Shown here one piece after another: positions 23,701 to 37,329 of a stretch of 64,000 nt of DNA. Position numbers and translations under genes: made by a program. Location: the NCBI GenBank assembly GCA_040954595.2, contig CM082583.2:11780001-11844000 (forward strand), given 5' to 3'. The notes under the pieces are model-generated. The model was not told the DNA's origin and made no database searches. It was given only the letters and a program-made list of their open reading frames with translations. The number at the start of each line of letters is the position of its first letter. Position 1 is the first letter of the stretch. Origin of the DNA: Balanoglossus misakiensis. Its lineage: Eukaryota > Hemichordata.

Positions 23701-26700
23701 CAAAATTTGGTGGTTTTTGGATAAAAACCATGGGTTATAGCTCATGAAAATCATCCAGAAATGTCAATTTTTCGACTTCGCGAAATTTCAAAATTTGGTG
23801 GTTTTTGGATAAAAACCATGGGTTATAGCTCATGAAAATCATCCAGAAATGTCAATTTTTCGACTTCGCGAAATTTCAAAATTTGGTGGTTTTTGGATAA
23901 AAACCATGGGTTATAGCTCATGAAAATCATCCAGAAATGTCAATTTTTCGACTTCGCGAAATTTCAAAATTTGGTGGTTTTTGGATAAAAACCATGGGTT
24001 ATAGCTCATGAAAATCATCCAGAAATGTCAATTTTTCGACTTCGCGAAATTTCAAAATTTGGTGGTTTTTGGATAAAAACCATGGGTTATAGCTCATGAA
24101 AATCATCCAGAAATGTCAATTTTTCGACTTCGCGAAATTTCAAAATTTGGTGGTTTTTGGATAAAAACCATGGGTTATAGCTCATGAAAATCATCCAGAA
24201 ATGTCAATTTTTCGACTTCGCGAAATTTCAAAATTTGGTGGTTTTTGGATAAAAACCATGGGTTATAGCTCATGAAAATCATCCAGAAATGTCAATTTTT
24301 CGACTTCGCGAAATTTCAAAATTTGGTGGTTTTTGGATAAAAACCATGGGTTATAGCTCATGAAAATCATCCAGAAATGTCAATTTTTCGACTTCGCGAA
24401 ATTTCAAAATTTGGTGGTTTTTGGATAAAAACCATGGGTTATAGCTCATGAAAATCATCCAGAAATGTCAATTTTTCGACTTCGCGAAATTTCAAAATTT
24501 GGTGGTTTTTGGATAAAAACCATGGGTTATAGCTCATGAAAATCATCCAGAAATGTCAATTTTTCGACTTCGCGAAATTACAAAATTTGGTGGTTTTTGG
24601 ATAAAAACCATGGGTTATAGCTCATGAAAATCATCCAGAAATGTCAATTTTTCGACTTCGCGAAATTTCAAAATTTGGTGGTTTTTGGATAAAAACCATG
24701 GGTTATAGCTCATGAAAATCATCCAGAAATGTCAATTTTTCGACTTCGCGAAATTTCAAAATTTGGTGGTTTTTGGATAAAAACCATGGGTTATAGCTCA
24801 TGAAAATCATCCAGAAATGTCAATTTTTCGACTTCGCGAAATTTCAAAATTTGGTGGTTTTTGGATTAAAACCATGGGTTATAGCTCATGAAAATCATCC
24901 AGAAATGTCAATTTTTCGAATTCGCGAAATATCAAAATTTGGTGGTTTTTGGATAAAAACCATGGGATATAGCTCATGAAAATCATCCAGAAATGTCAAT
25001 TTTTCGACTTCGCGAAATTTCAAAATTTGGTGGTTTTTGGATAAAAACCATGGGTTATAGCTCATGAAAATCATCCAGAAATGTCAATTTTTCGACTTCG
25101 CGAAATTTCAAAATTTGGTGGTTTTTGGATAAAAACCATGGGTTATAGCTCATGAAAATCATCCAGAAATGTCAATTTTTCGACTTCGCGAAATTTCAAA
25201 ATTTGGTGGTTTTTGGATAAAAACCATGGGTTATAGCTCATGAAAATCATCCAGAAATGTCAATTTTTCGACTTCGCGAAATTTCAAAATTTGGTGGTTT
25301 TTGGATAAAAACCATGGGTTATAGCTCATGAAAATCATCCAGAAATGTCAATTTTTCGACTTCGCGAAATTTCAAAATTTGGTGGTTTTTGGATAAAAAC
25401 CATGGGTTATAGCTCATGAAAATCATCCAGAAATGTCAATTTTTCGACTTCGCGAAATTTCAAAATTTGGTGGTTTTTGGATAAAAACCATGGGTTATAG
25501 CTCATGAAAATCATCCAGAAATGTCAATTTTTCGACTTCGCGAAATTTCAAAATTTGGTGGTTTTTGGATAAAAACCATGGGTTATAGCTCATGAAAATC
25601 ATCCAGAAATGTCAATTTTTCGACTTCGCGAAATATCAAAATTTGGTGGTTTTTGGATAAAAACCATGGGATATAGCTCATGAAAATCATCCAGAAATGT
25701 CAATTTTTCGACTTCGCGAAATTTCAAAATTTGGTGGTTTTTGGATAAAAACCATGGGTTATAGCTCATGAAAATCATCCAGAAATGTCAATTTTTCGAC
25801 TTCGCGAAATTTCAAAATTTGGTGGTTTTTGGATAAAAACCATGGGTTATAGCTCATGAAAATCATCCAGAAATGTCAATTTTTCGACTTCGCGAAATTT
25901 CAACATTTGGTGGTTTTTGGATAAAAACCATGGGTTATAGCTCATGAAAATCATCCAGAAATGTCAATTTTTCGACTTCGCGAAATTTCAAAATTTGGTG
26001 GTTTTTGGATAAAAACCATGGGTTATAGCTCATGAAAATCATCCAGAAATGTCAATTTTTCGACTTCGCGAAATTTCAAAATTTGGTGGTTTTTGGATAA
26101 AAACCATGGGTTATAGCTCATGAAAATCATCCAGAAATGTCAATTTTTCGACTTCGCGAAATTTCAAAATTTGGTGGTTTTTGGATAAAAACCATGGGTT
26201 ATAGCTCATGAAAATCATCCAGAAATGTCAATTTTTCGACTTCGCGAAATTTCAAAATTTGGTGGTTTTTGGATAAAAACCATGGGTTATAGCTCATGAA
26301 AATCATCCAGAAATGTCAATTTTTCGACTTCGCGAAATTTCAAAATTTGGTGGTTTTTGGATAAAAACCATGGGTTATAGCTCATGAAAATCATCCAGAA
26401 ATGTCAATTTTTCGACTTCGCGAAATTTCAAAATTTGGTGGTTTTTGGATAAAAACCATGGGTTATAGCTCATGAAAATCATCCAGAAATGTCAATTTTT
26501 CGACTTCGCGAAATTTCAAAATTTGGTGGTTTTTGGATAAAAACCATGGGTTATAGCTCATGAAAATCATCCAGAAATGTCAATTTTTCGACTTCGCGAA
26601 ATTTCAGAATTTGGTGGTTTTTGGATAAAAACCATGGGTTATAGCTCATGAAAATCATCCAGAAATGTCAATTTTTCGACTTCGCGAAATTTCAAAATTT

Positions 26701-29700
26701 GGTGGTTTTTGGATAAAAACCATGGGTTATAGCTCATGAAAATCATCCAGAAATGTCAATTTTTCGACTTCGCGAAATTTCAAAATTTGGTGGTTTTTGG
26801 ATAAAAACCATGGGTTATAGCTCATGAAAATCATCCAGAAATGTCAATTTTTCGACTTCGCGAAATTTCAAAATTTGGTGGTTTTTGGATAAAAACCATG
26901 GGTTATAGCTCATGAAAATCATCCAGAAATGTCAATTTTTCGACTTCGCGAAATTTCAAAATTTGGTGGTTTTTGGATAAAAACCATGGGTTATAGCTCA
27001 TGAAAATCATCCAGAAATGTCAATTTTTCGACTTCGCGAAATTTCAAAATTTGGTGGTTTTTGGATAAAAACCATGGGTTATAGCTCATGAAAATCATCC
27101 AGAAATGTCAATTTTTCGACTTCGCGAAATTTCAAAATTTGGTGGTTTTTGGATAAAAGCCATGGGTTATAGCTCATGAAAATCATCCAGAAATGTCAAT
27201 TTTTCGACTTCGCGAAATTTCAAAATTTGGTGGTTTTTGGATAAAAACCATGGGTTATAGCTCATGAAAATCATCCAGAAATGTCAATTTTTCGACTTCG
27301 CGAAATTTTAAAATTTGGTGGTTTTTGGATAAAAACCATGGGTTATAGCTCATGAAAATCATCCAGAAATGTCAATTTTTCGACTTCGCGAAATTTCAAA
27401 ATTTGGTGGTTTTTGGATAAAAACCATGGGTTATAGCTCATGAAAATCATCCAGAAATGTCAATTTTTCGACTTCGCGAAATTTCAAAATTTGGTGGTTT
27501 TTGGATAAAAACCATGGGTTATAGCTCATGAAAATCATCCAGAAATGTCAATTTTTCGACTTCGCGAAATTTCAAAATTTGGTGGTTTTTGGATAAAAAC
27601 CATGGGTTATAGCTCATGAAAATCATCCAGAAATGTCAATTTTTCGACTTCGCGAAATTTCAAAATTTGGTGGTTTTTGGATAAAAACCATGGGTTATAG
27701 CTCATGAAAATCATCCAGAAATGTCAATTTTTCGACTTCGCGAAATTTCAAAATTTGGTGGTTTTTGGATAAAAACCATGGGTTATAGCTCATGAAAATC
27801 ATCCAGAAATGTCAATTTTTCGACTTCGCGAAATTTCAAAATTTGGTGGTTTTTGGATAAAAACCATGGGTTATAGCTCATGAAAATCATCCAGAAATGT
27901 CAATTTTTCGACTTCGCGAAATTTCAAAATTTGGTGGTTTTTGGATAAAAACCATGGGTTATAGCTCATGAAAATCATCCAGAAATGTCAATTTTTCGAC
28001 TTCGCGAAATTTCAAAATTTGGTGGTTTTTGGATAAAAACCATGGGTTATAGCTCATGAAAATCATCCAGAAATGTCAATTTTTCGACTTCGCGAAATTT
28101 CAAAATTTGGTGGTTTTTGGATAAAAACCATGGGTTATAGCTCATGAAAATCATCCAGAAATGACAATTTTTCGACTTCGCGAAATTTCAAAATTTGGTG
28201 GTTTTTGGATAAAAACCATGGGTTATAGCTCATGAAAATCATCCAGAAATGTCAATTTTTCGACTTCGCGAAATTTCAAAATTTGGTGGTTTTTGGATAA
28301 AAACCATGGGTTATAGCTCATGAAAATCATCCAGAAATGTCAATTTTTCGACTTCGCGAAATTTCAAAATTTGGTGGTTTTTGGATAAAAACCATGGGTT
28401 ATAGCTCATGAAAATCATCCAGAAATGTCAATTTTTCGACTTCGCGAAATTTCAAAATTTGGTGGTTTTTGGATAAAAACCATGGGTTATAGCTCATGAA
28501 AATCATCCAGAAATGTCAATTTTTCGACTTCGCGAAATTTCAAAATTTGGTGGTTTTTGGATAAAAACCATGGGTTATAGCTCATGAAAATCATCCAGAA
28601 ATGTCAATTTTTCGACTTCGCGAAATTTCAAAATTTGGTGGTTTTTGGATAAAAACCATGGGTTATAGCTCATGAAAATCATCCAGAAATGTCAATTTTT
28701 CGACTTCGCGAAATTTCAAAATTTGGTGGTTTTTGGATAAAAACCATGGGTTATAGCTCATGAAAATCATCCAGAAATGTCAATTTTTCGACTTCGCGAA
28801 ATTTCAAAATTTGGTGGTTTTTGGATAAAAACCATGGGTTATAGCTCATGAAAATCATCCAGAAATGTCAATTTTTCGACTTCGCGAAATTTCAAAATTT
28901 GGTGGTTTTTGGATAAAAACCATGGGTTATAGCTCATGAAAATCATCCAGAAATGTCAATTTTTCGACTTCGCGAAATTTCAAAATTTGGTGGTTTTTGG
29001 ATAAAAACCATGGGTTATAGCTCATGAAAATCATCCAGAAATGTCAATTTTTCGACTTCGCGAAATTTCAAAATTTGGTGGTTTTTGGATAAAAACCATG
29101 GGTTATAGCTCATGAAAATCATCCAGAAATGTCAATTTTTCGACTTCGCGAAATTTCAAAATTTGGTGGTTTTTGGATAAAAACCATGGGTTATAGCTCA
29201 TGAAAATCATCCAGAAATGTCAATTTTTCGACTTCGCGAAATTTCAAAATTTGGTGGTTTTTGGATAAAAACCATGGGTTATAGCTCATGAAAATCATCC
29301 AGAAATGTCAATTTTTCGACTTCGCGAAATTTCAAAATTTGGTGGTTTTTGGATAAAAACCATGGGTTATAGCTCATGAAAATCATCCAGAAATGTCAAT
29401 TTTTCGACTTCGCGAAATTTCAAAATTTGGTGGTTTTTGGATAAAAACCATGGGTTATAGCTCATGAAAATCATCCAGAAATGTCAATTTTTCGACTTCG
29501 CGAAATTTCAAAATTTGGTGGTTTTTGGATAAAAACCATGGGTTATAGCTCATGAAAATCATCCAGAAATGTCAATTTTTCGACTTCGCGAAATTTCAAA
29601 ATTTGGTGGTTTTTGGATAAAAACCATGGGTTATAGCTCATGAAAATCATCCAGAAATGTCAATTTTTCGACTTCGCGAAATTTCAAAATTTGGTGGTTT

Positions 29701-31855
29701 TTGGATAAAAACCATGGGTTATAGCTCATGAAAATCATCCAGAAATGTCAATTTTTCGACTTCGCGAAATTTCAAAATTTGGTGGTTTTTGGATAAAAAC
29801 CATGGGTTATAGCTCATGAAAATCATCCAGAAATGTCAATTTTTCGACTTCGCGAAATTTCAAAATTTGGTGGTTTTTGGATAAAAACCATGGGTTATAG
29901 CTCATGAAAATCATCCAGAAATGTCAATTTTTCGACTTCGCGAAATTTCAAAATTTGGTGGTTTTTGGATAAAAACCATGGGTTATAGCTCATGAAAATC
30001 ATCCAGAAATGTCAATTTTTCGACTTCGCGAAATTTCAAAATTTGGTGGTTTTTGGATAAAAACCATGGGTTATAGCTCATGAAAATCATCCAGAAATGT
30101 CAATTTTTCGACTTCGCGAAATTTCAAAATTTGGTGGTTTTTGGATAAAAACCATGGGTTATAGCTCATGAAAATCATCCAGAAATGTCAATTTTTCGAC
30201 TTCGCGAAATTTCAAAATTTGGTGGTTTTTGGATAAAAACCATGGGTTATAGCTCATGAAAATCATCCAGAAATGTCAATTTTTCGACTTCGCGAAATTT
30301 CAAAATTTGGTGGTTTTTGGATAAAAACCATGGGTTATAGCTCATGAAAATCATCCAGAAATGTCAATTTTTCGACTTCGCGAAATTTCAAAATTTGGTG
30401 GTTTTTGGATAAAAACCATGGGTTATAGCTCATGAAAATCATCCAGAAATGTCAATTTTTCGACTTCGCGAAATTTCAAAATTTGGTGGTTTTTGGATAA
30501 AAACCATGGGTTATAGCTCATGAAAATCATCCAGAAATGTCAATTTTTCGACTTCGCGAAATTTCAAAATTTGGTGGTTTTTGGATAAAAACCATGGGTT
30601 ATAGCTCATGAAAATCATCCAGAAATGTCAATTTTTCGACTTCGCGAAATTTCAAAATTTGGTGGTTTTTGGATAAAAACCATGGGTTATAGCTCATGAA
30701 AATCATCCAGAAATGTCAATTTTTCGACTTCGCGAAATTTCAAAATTTGGTGGTTTTTGGATAAAAACCATGGGTTATAGCTCATGAAAATCATCCAGAA
30801 ATGTCAATTTTTCGACTTCGCGAAATTTCAAAATTTGGTGGTTTTTGGATAAAAACCATGGGTTATAGCTCATGAAAATCATCCAGAAATGTCAATTTTT
30901 CGACTTCGCGAAATTTCAAAATTTGGTGGTTTTTGGATAAAAACCATGGGTTATAGCTCATGAAAATCATCCAGAAATGTCAATTTTTCGACTTCGCGAA
31001 ATTTCAAAATTTGGTGGTTTTAGGATAAAAACCATGGGTTATAGCTCATGAAAATCATCCAGAAATGTCAATTTTTCGACTTCGCGAAATTTCAAAATTT
31101 GGTGGTTTTTGGATAAAAACCATGGGTTATAGCTCATGAAAATCATCCAGAAATGTCAATTTTTCGACTTCGCGAAATTTCAAACTTTGGTGGTTTTTGG
31201 ATAAAAACCATGGGTTATAGCTCATGAAAATCATCCAGAAATGTCAATTTTTCGACTTCGCGAAATTTTAAAATTTGGTGGTTTTTGGATAAAAACCATG
31301 GGTTATAGCTCATGAAAATCATCCAGAAATGTCAATTTTTCGACTTCGCGAAATTTTAAAATTTGGTGGTTTTTGGATAAAAACCATGGGTTATAGCTCA
31401 TGAAAATCATCCAGAAATGTCAATTTTTCGACTTCGCGAAATTTCAAAATTTGGTGGTTTTTGGATAAAAACCATGGGTTATAGCTCATGAAAATCATCC
31501 AGAAATGTCAATTTTTCGACTTCGCGAAATTTCAAAATTTGGTGGTTTTTGGATAAAAACCATGGGTTATAGCTCATGAAAATCATCCAGAAATGTCAAT
31601 TTTTCGACTTCGCGAAATTTCAAAATTTGGTGGTTTTTGGATAAAAACCATGGGTTATAGCTCATGAAAATCATCCAGAAATGTCAATTTTTCGACTTCG
31701 CGAAATTTCAAAATTTGGTGGTTTTTGGATAAAAACCATGGGTTATAGCTCATGAAAATCATCCAGAAATGTCAATTTTTCGACTTCGCGAAATTTCAAA
31801 ATTTGGTGGTTTTTGGATAAAAACCATGGGTTATAGCTCATGAAAATCATCCTGA
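20779..31855. repeat. Homogeneous core of 88-bp satellite, C subfamily, about 126 copies
   Basis: The array is strictly head to tail with an 88-bp period and near-complete identity between units; one unit reads CCATGGGTTATAGCTCATG, then AATCATCCAGAAATGTCAAT, CGACTTCGCGAAATTTCAAA and the GGTGGTTTTTGGAT tail. As 88 is not a multiple of three and stops are frequent, it is non-coding. Rare variants are shared at whole-unit distances: the pair gaaatatc/gggatata at 24931 and 25635 (704 bp, 8 units), and ggattaaaac at 21871 and 24863 (2992 bp, 34 units). This is the pattern left by unequal exchange of multi-unit blocks. True copy number may differ from the assembled number. Confidence 0.97.
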
Positions 31856-32210
31856 AATGTCAATTTTTCGACTTTGCGAAATCTCAAAATTTCGTCGATT
31901 TTTGAATATAATCATGGGTTATAGCTCATGAAAATCATCAAAAAATGACAAATTTCCGACTTTGCGAATTTTAGAAATTTTGTCATCTTTGGACGTTTTC
32001 CATGGGTTATAGCTCATCAAACTGTCAAAACTGACAAATTCTCGACTTTGCAAATTTTGGTGATTTTGTCATCTGTGGACGTTTTCCATGGGTTATAGCT
32101 CATGAAAATGATGAAAAAATTACAAATTTTTTTACTTTTCTAATTTCGGAAATTTTGTCATCTTTGGACATTTATCATGGTTTATACTCAGTATAAGTTA
32201 TAGCTCATGG
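31856..32210. repeat. Right edge of 88-bp satellite (A-type, then D-type units)
   Basis: After the last C unit come one A-type unit (TTTCGTCGATTTTTGAAT) and then progressively degenerate units with GTCATCTTTGGAC or GTCATCTGTGGAC, like the D unit at the left edge. The last recognisable piece is TATAGCTCATGG at 32199-32210. Confidence 0.9.
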
Positions 32211-32714
32211 CTGCCCCACACAGGGCAATTCTGACGTCACAACTTCTACTCCTGATAAAACACAGACATCATACGCTGCAATTGGTTAATATAGGAAATT
32301 TATTTTATTATCCAATATCAAAAAACCACTGATACAAGACAGACACTAACTGTTCCATGGTTAATTCACTCAAAAGTCATACAAATTTGTTTTTTACATT
32401 AGTAATGTCCAAATTTTGAAAAACGGAGTATTTATTAATTAAACTTTACAATATCCATATCAGCACAGGTTGTTGTAACTGACTCAGTCTGTACTACCAT
32501 TGATAGTTTTGAGTGTGCACGTGGGCTCATGACATCAAAAAAGCTAAACCTATGATCAAATTCTTGCTGCTGTGTATTCTTAACGCGTATTCCTTACTAC
32601 ATATGTGAACGTCTTCATAATTGCTTCAAACTAGTATAAGGACAGAACAAAGCTTCTGAGTACAGTATTACTACCTGACAGTTTTGTAAGGAGTGACAAA
32701 CTGTTCCCACAACC
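32211..32714. other. 3' flank of the acyl-CoA synthetase gene
   Basis: Non-coding sequence downstream of the minus-strand SLC27A gene, probably its 3' UTR. On the minus strand AATAAA occurs at 32299-32304 and again at 32304-32309, about 410 nt past the stop. No other gene is seen. Confidence 0.45.
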
Positions 32715-35700
32715 TTACAACCTGGCCTTTCCAATGCTCAATCTTTTGAAATTTTCTACATCCAACTCAGAATATGTCTTGTTTCTCGAGTCAAGAAAAA
32801 ATAGCGGTTCCTTGATAATGTTTGGATCAAATCCCTCTTCCACAAGCTCGACCTTCTTGTGTTTAAACGTTCCCGTTACGTCCATCGATGGTTGGACGCG
32901 GATAAACATTGGGCATGCGTAGGAGGGGAGATGAAGCCTAACATGGGCGTAGAGTTTTTTGCAGTCCAGTTGGTTTTTGTTCCGCAACACAACGGCGGCC
33001 ATACCTGCGCGGCCATCTTGACCTACATATTGAGAACAAACAAAATGTCGAATATGAAAATTGTTTTTTTTCCGTCCCACATGTATCGATGGTCATCATT
33101 GTGACCCAGTTAGCCCCCCCCCCCCCCCCACATAAGTATGGTAACATACCTGGAATTTCAACGCCATATACATTCGCTTCTTGAACATCTTTGAAGGACG
33201 CTACCACATGAGCCACCTCAGTGGTGGCAACGTTCTCGCCTTTCCATCTGTTAAAAAGCATCAAAATTACAAATAGTAAAAACAGCAAGTAAACATAAAA
33301 GAAAACAAGTACTAAACACCAGTAATGTTAAGAAACTACTTAACGACGCAATGATAATATACAACATATTTCAGACCTAGTCTACCTGAAAGTGTCGCCG
33401 ACTCGATCGACAAAATATACGTAGTAGTTCTTGTCAATCATAATCAAATCTCCAGAATTAAAGTATATATCTCCATCTTTAAAGGCATTCTTGATTAATT
33501 TTTTATCCGTTAAGTCACGTGGTCCAAGGTAGCCATCGAACCGTGCACGTTTATTGAGTGGGCCGATCAGTAATCCTGGTGAACCTGTAAACGATAAAAA
33601 GCAAAAGATATAACGGTTTGGAAACAATAAAACGTCGATTTGTAAAGTTCCCTTCTTAAATGGTTCAACTTTGAACTCACCCAATTTCACGGGGATACAT
33701 CGGCCATTAGAGTCACGCAAAGGTTCAGCTGTGTCATAATCATATTGCACCAATTCGATCCCCATGCGTTTCTATGGTAGAAAATGTAAAACAAACTCCT
33801 TAAAATGCATAATTCATTGTCTACATGTCCCACGCAAAGTTCATTTGCAATGTTCAGGACAAATAACCGTGCGGAACTAATTCTTAAATGTGGGCTGTGG
33901 TTAAAAATTATGTGACTGTACATGAATTTGACCCATGAGTCTTACTTTCCATTCAATTGTAATTTGAAATTCAGAAACCTTATCACTCTTGTTGATTTGT
34001 CCGATCGGCATCATTTCTGTATCTGATCTGTAAACATTACCTTCAGTAGTGGCGACACTTTTCCTATAGCCCCAATCTTGTTATCTTTGTTGCTGAAGGA
34101 TATCGGTCCTTCGGTTGAACCATAGAATTCCTGTATGATTGGAATGTTAAACCGGGTTTTGAAGTTTTGCCAAATGTCAGGTCGGAGTCCGTTGCCAGTT
34201 ATCATTCTTACACGATGTTTCTTGTCAAGAGGACTCTGAAAGAAAAACAATCATATTGAAGAAATGGGGTTGTTAAAAATGTCTACAAAATCTATTAATA
34301 CAAGTAGGCCTAAGCATAGAAATGTTCATTGACAAACCTCGGGCCTTGACAAGAGATATCTACATATTTCCCCAATGTAAATGAAATAGGTGACGTCATA
34401 ACGGCAACAATCCTCCCAGAAATGTGTCACAGAGAATTTTCGAGAGAGGACCATGGTGGCACCTGAAATATAAAAAAAGGGGTTTTAGTTCTCGTCAATT
34501 TAAAAACTCACATTTTACATAACCGACCGACCACTCCATTTAATAAATGAAAGATCCCTAAGTTTTTAACTTACCTAAACGCAGAGAATTTCCGACGCCA
34601 ATTAAAAAAGCGTTGCCATGATACAGCGGAAGGAATATGTAGATCCTGTCGTCAGGACGAAGTTCAGGAACAGATGCGAAAGTTCTCAACTGCCTCTGGT
34701 AGGTGATTTTGCCTGCTTTCGGAAGCCCTGACGATAAAGGTGGTAATTTTACTTCAAAGAATTAGCCCGTGCATGTAGTGACTACAGATATATCCATATC
34801 GCCTGTAGCCGTTATTATTCTTTCGCGGTGCAAAGCATATTTGTGATAATCCACTTAACAAACACAGGATCAAAACAAATAGAAATTTAATATTACCTGT
34901 CGTGCCAGACGTGTAAATCAACACTGTTACATCGTCAGGTTTGATTCCATTTCTCATTTCAGTAGGTATGGGATCATCGGGTGAAAGTTCAACTTGTTGA
35001 TCGATGGGTTCGACAAAGTCATATTTCAGGGAGTCTGGATTTGGTCCGATGCTTAGTACACTAAATCCCATTTCTTCCAGGGATTCTCTGTCGTCCCTCA
35101 ATGCTTCAAAAAGTTCCACGTCTGAATGAAATAAGAAACTTTGTCGGTGACCATATCGGAAATATCATTGTATATGTGGAAAAATAAAGTTTCAACTGCA
35201 CACGTTACACGTTCCTGTGTAAGTTTTTACAAACCAGTTGACCCCTGTCGTTTGACCTGGATAGAGTTAGTTTGTTCAAATAACTTCATATGATTCTGTG
35301 TACTGTATAAGCAAAAGGTCAACCAGGTCAAAGTACGTATCATGTTTTCTACCAAGGGTTAACACAGCAGATACTGCACACGTACATGCTTCCAATTCCC
35401 ATTAAATATGCATACCTTAAAACTAGGGACTCTTCCAACAGTTTTGCAAGTTGTAGAAAACATATTGAACTCACCATGTCCAACGACCACTACTTTGGCT
35501 TCGCTAATGTCTAAACAATGTACTAAAGGTTCCGCTCGAAGATTGTAGTTGATAAAAGCACAGCTGATTCCCAGCTTGGCACAGCCGAGATAAGACCAGA
35601 TGAAAGCTGGTTCGTTATACATGAATATTGCAATCCTATCGCCACATTTCATCCCTCGACGTCTCAGCAGATGTGCAAACTTGTTGGAGAGCCTGTCAAT

Positions 35701-35955
35701 ATCTCCAAACGTGTACAGCCGCCTTTCGTGGATAACACACAACTTATGGGGATGGTTACGAACTGCCTCTGAAAATACATCGACCAGATATCGGCCAGCT
35801 TTAGACATTTCGTCTACTTTTTCCAGGTATGCTTTCTGTGCGCGAATGGCACGGATGTCTTGAAGCCAGTACGGGTACATACTATGCGCTACGGCGGCCC
35901 CTACTGCCGCGCCGGCCACAGCCTGGATTCCCCGACCATACGATGGAGGTGCCAT
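32715..35955 (-). CDS. Very-long-chain acyl-CoA synthetase / fatty acid transport protein (SLC27A family), 9 exons
   Basis: Exons (minus strand): 35475-35955, 34897-35121, 34575-34727, 34338-34462, 34041-34235, 33681-33771, 33386-33584, 33150-33247, 32715-33022. All are GT-AG and the phases close to 624 aa, typical for the family. These membrane enzymes activate long and very long fatty acids to acyl-CoA and assist uptake. Marks: a hydrophobic, glycine/alanine-rich N-terminus; the AMP-binding P-loop YTSGTTGLPKAGK (across the exon 2/3 junction); PLYHGNA; the adenine-binding region [15 protein letters not shown]; and the FATP/VLACS signature [17 protein letters not shown] across exons 7-8, in which the usual DRxGD is DRVGD. 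The C-terminus ends in a basic tail. An in-frame ATG at 35970 would add five residues. It is convergent with the sulfotransferase across the satellite. Paralogue identity (A1/A4 versus A2/A6) is not assigned. Confidence 0.93.
33115..33130 (+). repeat. Poly-C tract in SLC27A intron 8
   Basis: Homopolymer C run of about 16 bases between exons 8 and 9 of the acyl-CoA synthetase gene. Confidence 0.85.
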
Positions 35956-36175
35956 GTTAGAAACGCCCACAGTATGGCGTTAACGGGTAGCCTATATTAG
36001 TATACACTGATAGTCAAGATATTAAGGTCATGCTAAACCTCTATTGTCACTGGGCATAGATTACATTGCGCAGGTTTTTGTTGACACTCGGGGTCAATCC
36101 TCTGGTCATATTCTCTCAACCGCGACACTGGCGCTCGTGTGCTGCCGGGGTCCTTAATTGGCAATCATTAAAATT

Positions 36176-36187
36176 AAAATGGCGGCG
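36176..36187. promoter_or_regulatory. YY1-like motif upstream of the SLC27A gene
   Basis: AAAATGGCGGCG lies about 220 bp upstream of the SLC27A start codon. It resembles the YY1 core and probably marks the promoter. The surrounding 35956-36660 has no recognisable coding exon. Confidence 0.35.
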
Positions 36188-36726
36188 TTTGAGTACTAAA
36201 TGGCTCTGATGAAATGTCACGGTATAAACTTTGGGGGACACGGAATGCAAATTTAGTAATCAATTTACATGTTTAGTTTTGGCAACCAGAGTATATCTTA
36301 CAAGTATCAACTAAATTAAACTTCGCAGGGACTTTGATCATTTGAGTGCGTAGTGTGCAAACTGCTACCTCATTTATATATTCAACGACAATTTTTTCGC
36401 CCTGTCTCTACGTTTACTTAGAAAAGCTCAGCAAGGGTACAGACTTTGAGTTTTTGACATATGTCAATAACTATAATGGTTGCAAACCTAGCGCTTTTCG
36501 AGTTTCAATGGGACAACAGAGTTTGCTATAAATTAACGGGTCGAACTTTGACCTTACCGTTTCAATTATCTCAACATCAAGGCAGTGTTGGGGTAATAGA
36601 ATGATACAGACAAGTATTTCATTTTAATCTAGTACAATGAAAAATTTAATTTCAAAGTTTTAAATCCATAAGCAAAAGATGAATACAAACAAAATAAAAA
36701 CAACATCAAAGAGTTTAAATTTACAC

Positions 36727-36836
36727 AATCGTGCCAAATTTTCCAAGAAACTCATGACCCATAGCATAGCATAGCATTGCATCAGTTTGGTCCTCAGCTT
36801 GGTTGCCGGATACCCATCTGGTCTTTGCATCTGCAA
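36727..36836 (-). CDS. Candidate terminal exon of an unidentified gene in the repetitive region
   Basis: On the minus strand a good acceptor (ttttgcag) is followed by ATGCAAAGACCAGATGG. In one phase (carried G) it reads DAKTRWVSGNQAEDQTDAML..., ending GKFGTIV and TAA at about 36727. In the other phase (0) it stays open beyond this with a hydrophobic tail. The opening resembles the exon-like units repeated at 37.3-38.5 kb, so it is probably the founding or last copy of that series. The family is not recognised; it may be non-coding. Confidence 0.3.
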
Positions 36837-37329
36837 AACGAGCAATGTAGAAATGAATGTCTATAATATCCATGGACATGAAACAAAGCATGATCACCAC
36901 TGTACATCTGTATAGCTGCCTGGAATTTCACTCTATTTGGCAACTTGATTAAATTTTACTGCAACAACGACGAGATCTGCGCATATAAGCTGACAACTCC
37001 TGGACATTGTGAACAAAGACACCCCCACGTGCACCCACACCAGAATACCATGTATTGTCTCCGTCACTGCTTCAATTTTCTTTCCCACAGTCTTACCTTC
37101 CCACAACCATTCAGTGATCTGTGGACGTCAATCACACAAGCTGGCGATCATCTTAGCATCATCTATGGGATCCCTGGAATAAATTAATAAGTATGTAAAT
37201 GGAATGTCTCCTACAAAGATGGCGGACATGTTTGTGCCACAACAAAATGGCCACCCCATGCATCTATCAGTCAGGTCGGTTTTAAAACATTGAATTGTCA
37301 TCCACATATAGCATCGTGTCCATATTGTT

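Noticed and set aside
13765-32210. Regular repeats as a CRISPR array
   Set aside because: Units are contiguous 88-mers with no unique spacers, in a eukaryotic genome with introns; this is satellite DNA.
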